Source: an uncultured Ilumatobacter sp.
Lineage (GTDB): Bacteria > Actinomycetota > Acidimicrobiia > Acidimicrobiales > Ilumatobacteraceae
Assembly: GCA_937891565.1 (NCBI GenBank)
Contig: CALAHA010000165.1
Location: forward strand, 1-11,156
DNA length: 11,156 nt
Direction of reading: 5' to 3'
Both the position numbers and the translations under genes were made by a program. Numbering within the stretch: position 1 is the first letter of the stretch; each line of letters begins with the position of its first letter. Under the pieces are notes generated by a model. That model was given only the letters and a program-made list of their open reading frames with translations. It searched no databases and was not told where the DNA came from. Below, piece by piece: positions 1-9,900 of this stretch.

Positions 1-3000
1 GATGTGGTTCTCGGCCAGCGCCACGCCGACAGAGAAAGCCACAGCGGTCTTTTCGCCGAACGCCGCGGCGATCGTAGCCGCTCCGGCAGTCGATTGAATC
101 TGCGTGTCGTCGTGTGCCCGCAGCGTCACGCTCCCGGCGGTGATGCCGGCGGCACCCGCCCCGCTGGCGTCGTCGCCGTCGATGAAGGCCTTGATGTTCG
201 TGGCGATTTTGTTGGTCGCCGACACGCCGGCGCCGCTGATCCCCACGCCGGCTTTGCCCCCTCCCGCGATCGCGGCGGAGCCTGCCAGCACCATCGCATC
301 GATTTTTGCATTACTGCTCGCGGCGATGCCGAGATTGCCCGACGTGACGATGCTCGAGTCTCGTGAGAAGGCCTGAACTTCCGCGGGGGAGCGATTGCCG
401 TCGAGATCCCAGCCGATCATGTTCTCGGCGATCGACACGCCGATCGAAGCCCCGACACCCGCCTTGCCGCCCAGCCCAACAGAGATCGCAGCGGCCGCGA
501 CGGTCGCGTTGATGAGCGACGCATTGTCGGCAGTGATCGTCACGCTGTCGGCCTGTGAGACGGTGCTGTTGACAACCGAGCTATTGGTTCGGCTCAGGAT
601 GACGTTCCGCGAAACTGCCCCGGCACCGCTGACGGCGAGGCCTCCCTTGGTGCTGCCCACTCCGGCGGCCAGCGACGCGGCGATCGAGCGGGCCGTGATC
701 GACCCATCGGCGAGTTCCCAGAGCTTCGTATCGGAGTAGTCGGTGATGCCGAGGTCCCGGACATCGCCGTTGAACACCGCCCAGAGGCCGGTATTGGCGT
801 AGTTGGTGTTGCTCAGATCGACGTCGTCGTCCTCGCCGAGGTAGCGGTAAACGGTGCTCGCCTTCTTGACGGTGTTGCCCGTGTGCAAGGAGAGTTCGAC
901 CGGTTCCCAGGCATCCGTGTCGGAGTAGGTCTGCGTTGCCAGGTTGAGCGTGACTCCGTCGCCGTCATTGTCGTCGCCGACGTAGCGGTAGACCCTGGTA
1001 CCGGAGCGAACCGTATCGCCCTCCACGACGAGGGCTGCGGTCTCCGTAGACTCATAGTCAAAGAGGTCGACGTCGTAGTCGGCCACGAACCCGCGGTACG
1101 CATACGTGCGTCCGCCCTGGCCCCCGTTGTCGTAGTCATCCGCAAGCTTCACCGTCTGACCCACTGCGAGCGTCTGGCTCCCCGAACCGGAGGTGAAGGC
1201 AGGTGTCGGCAGGGTTTGGCCGAGCGTCCGCGCATCGATCGTGATGGGGCCAGTGCTCCTCACGCTGTCGGCATTGTCGATCGTGGCCGTCACGTCGTTG
1301 TCGATGACATTTTCCGCGAGTGCGACCGCAATCGAGATCCCGGCGGCCGATCCGGTGGAGCTGAGCGCCACGGCGACCGCTGCCGCTCCGGTCGTGGCGT
1401 CGATCCTCGACGAGTCGACCGCGGTTGTGCTGATGCCGCCGGCCGAAATCCCCGCGGCCCCGCCGGCTCCATCGCCATCGATCGAGCCCTCGACGGTCAT
1501 CTTGATCCGGTTGACCGTCTGGGCTCCCGCCCCGCCCGCTCCCAACGCATTCTTCCCGACGGACACCGCCACGGAGGCGGCCCCCACGAACGCCTCGATC
1601 TCGCCGGAGGACGTGGCCGCCACGGTCAGCGGACCCGCGGCCTGCACGCTCGTCTGCTCGAGATACGCCCGCACTTCGACCGCCGCGCCGTCAGCCGCTT
1701 CCAGGACGTTCTCCGAAAGGGCGACGCCGACCGACGCGCTGCCGGCACTCTTGCTCGTCGCGATCGCCACCGAGACCGACGCCGCCACGACGGTCGCGTC
1801 GATGACGGCATCGCTGGTAGCCGTCACCGAGACGGCCCCGGCGCTCGTGATGCCGCTATCGAGGGCGTAGGCATTGGTCTTGCCACCGATCGTGTTGTTG
1901 GCCACGGCGCCGCCGCCGCTCAGGGCCAGGGCGCTGCCGCTGCTGGAATAGCCGGCCGCGACCGACGCCGCCACACTGACGGCGGTGATGATGGTCGCAT
2001 TGCCCGATGACACGGCCACACCCGCCGGCCCGGTCGCGACGACCGTGCTCGAGGTGACATGGGCGAGTTGGTCGACGCTGACCGCGTTGTAGGCGAGCGA
2101 CACGCCCACGCTGAGCGCGCCGCCACTGCCCTTTCCGGTGCTCACTCCCGCCGCGATACTTGCGCCATAGGTCTCGGCGTCGATCGTGGCGTCGTTGGTA
2201 GTCGTCACGGTGACGCCCGTCGCGGTTGCGCTGCTGCCCGTGACCGCGGCCGTGAGATCGACGTCGATCGTATTTTTCGAGTAGGCACCGGCGCCGGAGA
2301 GAGCCGTTCCCCCGCCCCCACTCGACTTGCCGACAGCGGCCGCCCCGGCGAGCGTCAGGGCGTCGATGTCGGTGGTCGAACTTGCCGTCACCTCGGTGAC
2401 CCCGGCGGCGAGAACGGTCGAGTCTGACACGCTCGCTTCGACGATGACATCTTCGATCGTGTTGAAGGCGACCGCAGCCCCGATCGCGGCCGACAGGCTG
2501 CTGCTGCCGGCTCCCGAACTGGCCGCCACCGAAATCGCCACACCGCCCGCGTCGGCCGTGATCGTCCGCTCGTCATCCGCGACCACTCGCACCTTGCCGC
2601 TGTTGGTCGTGGTGATGCGGCTACCGCGCACTCGCGACCGCGCGTTGCCCCGAACGGCGTTGATCGTCACCGACCCCGCGCCGGCAAACGACTTGCTGCT
2701 GGTGCTACCGGTGGCCACGGCCACCGCGCCGGCGATGGCGATCGCCTGTATCTCGGCGGCCGATTCGGCCGTGACGCCCACATCTCCAGCGACAGTCCAG
2801 ACAACATTGTCAACGAGTGACTCCACGTCCTGATCGATCTCGTTGAACACGAACGACACCCCGGCCGCGAGCGACGTGGAGTTGCCCTGGGCCTTGGGGC
2901 TCTTGAGGAGCGACGCGCTCACGGCGATCCCGCCGCCCACGCCGACGATCCTTGATTCCGTATCGGTGGCCGACACCGTCACGCTGCCCGCGGCGAGTGG

Positions 3001-3954
3001 ATCGGCATCGGTGCCGGTGTTTTGGATCGTGGCGAGCGTGTCGGAGGTGATCGAGTTGATCGAGATGCCTGCCGCGAGTGCCAGGCTGAACGAGGCGGAG
3101 TCCTTCGAGTCGGGCGGAATATTCAGGCTGGCCGACGTCTTTGAGACGGCCACCGCGATGGCCGCGGCCACGGCAGTGATCTGGGAACTGTTGGTGGCGG
3201 TGACGCTCACGGCTCCCGAGACGGCAACGTCGGTGCCGTCAAGCATCGCCTCGGCGCCGCCCACGATGCGGTTGTAGGCAAACCCGGCCCCGATCCCGGC
3301 CTTGCCGCCGAACGCGATCGCGCCGGCCACCGCCACGATCGACGTCGTGTCTTCGGCGACGATGCTCAGGCTCGATCCCGTGACCGCACCGCCGATGAGT
3401 TTCGCGAACGTGTCGGTATCGATCGTGTTGACCGCCACCGAGCCGGCCACGCCATACCCCTTCGGCGCGCCACCGAGTCCCGCCGCCACGGCCCAGATCC
3501 GGCCGGTTGCGTCGGCCGTAACGGTGACTGCACCGACGTTGGACAGCGACGAGTCCTCGACGAAGGCATGCGTCGTACCGTCAAGGATGTTGACCGACAC
3601 CGCTCCGGCGATGCCGACCGCCTTGTTGGTGTTTTGCGACACGGCCACGCCGCCCGATACCGCCACGTTGTAGGTGGCATTGGTCGCCGTGACATCGAGA
3701 CCGCCAAGATTCTGAAGCTTGGCATTTCGCACGATCGCCTCGACCGTGTCGGTGATCACATTCACCGACACGCTGCCCGATGCCGCCACACCATATTTCT
3801 GCCCGCCGAGCGACTCCTTGGCATTGGCGGCGTTGGGGCTGGTGTCGGGCTTGTCATCGGTGTTCGCGGCGGCCAGGGTCGCGGTCACGACGAGCCCATC
3901 GTTTTTGGCCGAGACCGTGGTCTTGCCAGTTGACGACAGCGATCCTTGCACGTT
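1..3954 (-). repeat. About 18 beta-strand units (mostly 52-75 residues)
   Basis: Unit starts lie near 3954, 3708, 3537, 3375, 3216, 2991, 2790, 2601, 2403, 2217, 2025, 1839, 1635, 1440, 1251, 549, 339 and 135. Each has a strand like 'GAVSVTATN', a '..I.A.a.a.ava.a' strand, a Gly/Ser/Lys loop, a strand like 'AGAVSVN.I', and a 'T.A.I..S.v.a' strand. Good examples are GAVSVTATSDAVIDATVVAA, GIAGAVSVNILDGTTHAFVE and DSVTITADNASLINATVAAA. Aromatic residues are rare, and loops vary in length, such as SLNIPPDSKDSASFSLALAA and a long Asn/Asp loop in the first unit. The pattern resembles repeats I associate with LktA-type filamentous adhesins, predicting a long beta-solenoid. The unit starting at 1251 is split by the Tyr/Trp cassette. 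The array continues past the window edge. Confidence 0.88.
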
Positions 3955-6900
3955 GGCCAGCTCGAGCAGCGCGTGCGCCGTGCCCGTCGCGACGCTGGCG
4001 TCGAGATCCACGATGCTGCCCGTTTGGTCGGACGAGTTGGTGGAGAGCTGGATGGTGCGGGCATCGACCACCGTGACGAAGTAGGTGATGCCCGAGGTGA
4101 GCCCGCCGATGTCGGTGCCGCCACCGGCGTCGTAAACGACGGCCTGCCCATCGCGGAAAGTGTGCAGCGAGTCGAAGTGAATCGCGTTGGCCGTGCTATC
4201 GACAATCTGCACCGCCCGAAACGGAGCGCCGATGGCGTGCGCCGTGCCGGTGGCGACTGTCGCATCCACATCGATCCAGACGCCTCGTGCGGCGTCATCG
4301 GCGGTCTTTGCCAGCCGGATCACCGTGTCGCTGACGCGGATCACGAAGTATTCGTTCTTGTTGGCCAGCCCGCCAATGCTGTCGCCGCCACCGTTGCTGT
4401 AGAAAACCTTCTGGCTGGTGACGAACCCGTGCGGATAGCCCAGGTCGATCGTGTCGACGTCAGCCAGCGGTTTGTCGGCGACGGCGACGGCCGGGGCGAT
4501 CGCCACGCGGAGCGTGTGGGCCTCACCGGTAGAGTCGGAGCCGTCGATGCCGATGATTGGCAGGGAAGCGGTGAGCAGTTTGATCGTGAAGGGATCGACA
4601 GACAGCACGCGATAAACGCCGCCACTCGAGATCCCGCTGCCATCGACGGCACCAGCGACGCCGCTGAAGGCGTACGTGACGATGTCGTCGTCAACAAGCC
4701 CGTGGCCTTCGGTGAACGTGATGGTGTTGGCGGCCGCGTCATACGTGGCCTCGGCTTGGCTGAGCGCGAGCGCGGTTTCACCGACGGGCGTCAGCGTCCG
4801 GGTGCCGCTGCCCCACGAGCCGGCACCGAGATCGACCACAAGGGGATTCAGATCTGTGGTCCTCATCAGGCGGACCGCCGTATCGCCCACGAGCGACACC
4901 GCGTAGCTCGCCCCCTGCGTGAGCCCGGTGATGCCCGTGCCGCCACCGTTGTCGTAGATCACCCGGTCACCGCCACGCAGGCCATGCGCGTAGCCCAGAT
5001 CGATGGACTCATCGGAGTCGTTGACCACATCCGCGGCCACGAACGCCGCGGCGAAGCCTTGGGCCATCCCGCTGGCCCCTGCCTTCGTGAGGTTGATGAC
5101 CTCGGGAGTCGCCTTCCGTGCGTTCTCCGGAGTCGTCGCCAGTTGGAAGGCATTCGGATTCGCCGCATCGGGCACGACGTAATAGGTGGCACCGTTGGTG
5201 AGCCCGCCGATCGCCGTGCCTCCCCCGGTCCGATAGCGAACGGGTTGACCAAGAACGAAGCCGTGCGGTTGGCCCAGATCGATGCTCTCCGCGGCACTCA
5301 CCACGGCGGCCGCGGGAGTGAAGGCCCGTCCGAGATTGTGGCTGTTGCCGACCACGCCGGCGGTGTCGAGGGCCAGTCGCAGGCGATGCGCCGTGCCAGA
5401 TCCGGGATGGGCAGCCCGATCCAGATTGGTCGCGTCGCCGTTGAACGCGTCGGTTGCTGACGGGGCCAGCTTCACCGTCGTGGCATCGACGCGGATCACG
5501 GCATACGTCATGCCGCTGACCAGTCCGCCCAGGGCACCCCCACCCCCGGCGTCGTAGACAACGCCATCGCCGGTCTGGAATCCGTGGGCATAGCCAAGGC
5601 TGATCGTGTCGGAGGCGTCGCTGATCGCTCCGGCGGCGAAGGCCGGCGCTGCCTGGTTTGCCTCGGCGAGAGACCGAGCCAGTTTCACGCTTGTCGGGCT
5701 GATCCACCGCACATGGTAGAGGCCGCCGTCTTGCAGGCCGCCGATCGCGCCGTTGTCGCCCGGATCGCTGTAGCGAACGGTATCCCCGGTGACAAAGCCG
5801 TGGGAATACCCGAGATCGATCGTGTCGGCACTGCCGTCGACCCCCGTCGCCGGGGCGAACGCACCGTCTCCGAGTACCGCTTCCTCGTTGCCGATCAGGG
5901 CCCGGGTGGTGCGGGTGATGATGTTCGTGCCGACGGTGATCCCGAAGCCGGCGCTCTTGCCGATGGTGATTCCGCCGGCCACGTTCAGATTGAAGACGTC
6001 GTCGAAAGCAGTGACATCGACCGTGCCCGCGGATTGGACGACCGCTCCCTCGTCGATGCGGGCGAGCGTGGTGTTTGTGATCGACACGACGTTCGCGACG
6101 CCGTTCAGGCCTCCCTTGCTCGACTTGCCGCCCGAGAGCCCCACCGACACGTTCGTCGTCAGCGTCTGGGCATCGACATTCAGGGCAGACGCCTTCACCA
6201 ACGCACCGGACTCGATGACCGCCGTCGAAACGGCATCGGACTGGACGTAGCCGACCGATCCACCGACGCCTCCCTTGCTGCCGCTGTTGCCGTACACACT
6301 ATTTTGCGTGTTCCCCCCGACGAGGGCATCGAAGAGCGTCTTGAAGTTGCCGGTGAAATTGGCGACCGCCACGTCCACCTTCGACGTCACATCGACGGTG
6401 CCGGGAGTCACGCGGTTTTGGTTGATCTTCGCGCCCGTCTCGATCCGAGCCGTGGCCCCGGAGTCGAGGATCAGCGCGTTGCCGGATAGCGCGATCCCGA
6501 CCTTGTTGCCCTCCGCCCGGCTCTGGGCCCACGTGGTCACATAGCCGTCGGCCCCGAAATTCGGATCACCGAGATGATTCAGAATGACCCCCAGAAACTG
6601 GGTTGACTCCGTGAAGGCATCCTTCTGGTCGCTGCCCCCGTCGACCGTGTTGATCTGTGTCCAGGGCGTTTCGTAGGGAAGTCTGGTCAGCGATGCGACG
6701 AGAATCTCGCCGTCCGCATCGACCTCCGCCCCCGCCGCGATCCACGCATTGGCATGGTTGGCGTAGTCGCCGTAGGAGACGCCAACTCCGAATGTGACGC
6801 GTCCATCGACGGTCTGCACGTTGGGCTCGTTGAACACGGCCGCCGTGCCCTGGCTCGAAATGTCGGGGCGGTCGAGCGCGTCGGCCCGGACGGTGACATC

Positions 6901-9900
6901 ACCTCCTGCCGACACGACCGCCGTGCCACCGATCCAGGCGTTGGCCGTGGCGTCGGTGTTCGCGATGCCGACCACGATCACCCCCATCGATCCGCCCGCG
7001 CCCGACGTTGGCGGTTTTGCGCCCGCAGGGTTCCGCATGCCCGTGGCGATCAAAGCGCCGATGGCCGCCGTTAGGCCGGCACTCCCCGTCAAGGCGTTCG
7101 TTCCGACCCGCGCGAGCTGAAGATACTGTGCAGCCTTCTTTGTTTTTTCCGACGCAAAATCGGACTGCCCGGCATCGAAGAGGGCGACTGTCTTGTTCTT
7201 GGCGCTCACCGTCTGGGCCAACACCGTCACGTCGCCCGCCGACGCCGTCACCTTTCCATGGACGACCGCATCGGCAGTCGAGGTGGACAGGTTGAGCGTG
7301 AAGCCGATTCCCAGAAACTGGTTCCGACTGCTTCCGGTTGCCGCGGAGGACAACGTCCGTTCGCTGCGGGCGATGACATCGACATGGTGGCCCGCGATGA
7401 TCTCCGCACCGTGATCGACGGTGGCGTAGGCATGCTGCTCGCCCGTGGTGATCGTGACCGTGAAGGAGAACGGGACCTTCGATTGCCCCTTGTTGAAAGA
7501 CTCACTGATCGAGCTCACGACGGGCAGTTCACGGCCGCCGCGGAACAGCAGGCTCGTGGCGTCAAGCGTGTTGGTGTTGCGGGCATTGATCAGCACGTCG
7601 CGGGAGGCCGTGACGACCGCTCCACTGCCGACCTTCACCTCCGACCAGGCGAAGGAGTCGAGGTAGGTGGCCGCAACCCAGGGCCCTACGGTGAAGCTCT
7701 TCGCCTCTGACTTCGCGTCGGCTGTCAACACCACGCTACCATTGACGGCCGTGATGTCGGCGTCACCCACGAGCACTTTCGCCGTGGCGTCGGAATCCTG
7801 GTAGCCGAAGAAGAGCCGGATGTTCGTCAAAAAGTTCAGTACCGACGCGCCCAAGCCCTTCAACGACTTGAGCCAATAGTCGCCATCTCCCAGTTTCTCG
7901 CTCAGGCCGCTGTAAATCGGCAGTTCCGTCTCGTCGAACAGCAGGTTGTTGTCGGCCGTGGCTGTGGCGATGATGTCGCGGCCCTGGATCACGACGCCGT
8001 CACGGATCAGGACCTGAGCCTCGACGTCCGATGGACCGTAGGCGACGGCAAACATCTCGTCCCGAGCCTCGAGCCGGATGTCGCCCCCGAGGCCGAGCAG
8101 ACCGTCGACCTGCACCGTGATGTTGCTGCCGACCGAAAACGAGCCCGGTTCACGGATCGTGATCACCTCGCCGTCGGCATAGCCCGTGCCGCGATCGCGG
8201 ATCACGACATGCGGCTTGCCAACACCGTCGGTGGTGATGTCGACCCGCAGACCGCTGCCGCCACCAGCCGCAGTTGTGGCCACGCTCTTATAAAACTTGT
8301 TCGGCGTCCATGCGTCATCCGGCGTTGACTGGTTGTCGATCCCCGCCGGAATGCCCAGGCTGTCGCCTCCCACGCGAGTGTCATGCGCCAGAAGCTGGCC
8401 GCCTGCCTTGATCTCGATCGTCGTGCCGGTGAGGTGGATGTCGCCAGAAGCGCCAGTTGACGTGCCGAGTGGATCCGTGCCGCTGGTCTGTCGGGTGGAC
8501 AAGACAACGCCCGGATTCACGACGACCGTGCCGCCAACGACTTCGATCGCTCCGCCGGAGGTGCTGACATTGGCGACGAACGTCGTGGTGGCCGAGTCGT
8601 CCTCGCCAGTGATCTGAATGCCGGCGCCGGCGGTGGTAACGGCATTGACCAGCAGACTATCGCCACCCGAAAGCCGGACCCGGAGTGTGCCTGCCGGGAG
8701 CAGCGACGTGACGCTGGCGGATGCGAAAGCTGCCGTATCATAGTCCCAGAAGCTATTGTTGGCATCAGTGCTCGCGAACGTGATCTGGCCACCCGACTGC
8801 GAAAGCGTCAACTCATCGTCGAAGGCGCTGCCCCGAAAGCTGACTTCCCCGGTAACGCTCGTGTCGGCGAAGAGCGGCGACTCGAGGCCGCTGAACGTGA
8901 TTGCGGGATTGCCAAACCCCGTGATGGCACCGGCGGCGATCGTCCCGCCTCCCGTGCCGTCGGGGCTGATGATCGCGAGCAAGCCGGGGCTGTCGGAATC
9001 CTCGATCGCGAGACCGTCGTGGCCGCCGGAACCGCCGGAGATCGCGCCACTCAGGCTGCCACCCGCCCGAATGATGAAGCCGTCTTCGTTGTCGGCAGCG
9101 CCAACGAGGTTTTCGAAGCCCACGAAGGCGACATCGGTCAGCAGGCCGGCGATCACCCCCCGCACCGTGCCGCGGTTGGCCCCCGTGATCTCCCAGCGAG
9201 CATCGCTATCGGGCCCTTGCAACGTGTCGGCCTGCCCACTGCCGGTGACTCGCTGGATGCCGAACAGGCCCGTCGCGGCGGCCGTGCTCGCGCCCGCCCC
9301 GAGCCTGACCGTGACGGCGGTCGACGATGCTGCGTGGTCAAGTGTGTTTTCACCCAGCCCACCAACGATCGTGCCCGACACGCCCGCGCCGTCGGCGATC
9401 ACGAAATCATCCCGACTGTCGCCCCCGAAAAGGTTTTCGAACGACACGAACAGGACCTCTCCGTACGTCTCATTGTCGTCGAGCGATGTCACGCTGCCGG
9501 CAGCGGCCCATGGATTTGCACCGAGGCCGACGACGTTCAATCGGGCTTCCTCGGAATACAGCCGGATCACCTTCGCATCGACCACCTCGACGTAATAGGT
9601 CGTCCCGGAGACCAGGCCGCTCGTATCCGCCGTACTGAGGTTGGTCATGTAGACCATCACCTGCCCGCTGACGAGATTGTGCTCGGCCACGAAACGCAGG
9701 GTGTGCGCAGTGCTGTCAACGACGACTGTGCCGTTGAGTGTCGCTGTGACCCGGCTGGTGGTGACCACACGGCCGGCATTCTGCGCAGACAGTGTCCACA
9801 CATTGTCGTCGCCAAAGCCGACCAACGTGTCGCTGCCGCTGCCGCCGATGACGCGATCGATCGTCGCAACCGCATCTCCGAAACTGACGGTCACCGCCAC

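Larger units (their letters stand above)
5830..7980 (-). repeat. Irregular beta-strand repeat region
   Basis: Recurring pairs of strands follow the pattern 'A.A.I..GA.V.A...V.V.A'. Examples are GSGAVVTASRDVLINARNTN, HGKVTASAGDVTVLAQTVSA, GGTAVVSAGGDVTVRADALD, AAGAEVDADGEILVASLTRL, ESGALVKASALNVDAQTLTT and DEGAVVQSAGTVDVTAFDDV. Between them are variable Gly/Ser/Ala strands such as GGVGGSVGYVQSDAVSTAVI. Spacing is less regular than in the 3954-1 array, and two long non-repetitive segments (7905-7801 and 7155-7021) interrupt it. The block TTWAQSRAEGNKVGIALSGN near 6540-6480 matches a pattern I recall from giant bacterial adhesin-like proteins. The region ends in TTRALIGNEEAV just before the seven-unit array. 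Confidence 0.75.

Noticed and set aside
1..3954. Frequent short DNA motifs such as 'gcgtcgatcgtg' and CGATCG, which might suggest regulatory or uptake sequences.
   Set aside because: They fall in phase with codons for the recurring T-I-D-A type strand of the beta units, so protein repetition and GC-rich codon use explain them.
3946..5460. A 504-codon open frame on the + strand, and other long + strand frames such as 883-2010 and 9019-10017.
   Set aside because: They run opposite the real gene. The 3946-5460 frame mirrors its codons and stays open because Leu TTA/CTA and Ser TCA codons are rare in the gene. Their translations are Arg/Asp/His-rich with no domain pattern, whereas the minus frame gives coherent repeats throughout.
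5009..5707. A 232-codon open frame on the minus strand, in a different phase from the giant gene.
   Set aside because: It overlaps the seven-unit array fully, its translation is Arg/Gly-rich without pattern, and it does not extend to neighbouring repeats.
3955..5829. Regularly spaced repeats that could be taken for a CRISPR array.
   Set aside because: Repeat units are 216-321 bases, diverged, and coding in one frame. There are no short identical repeats with unique spacers.
7801..7860. Possible transmembrane helix in GLGASVLNFLTNIRLFFGY.
   Set aside because: It contains Asn, Thr and Arg in the core and is followed by acidic beta repeats, so a membrane span in the middle of an exported repeat protein is unlikely.
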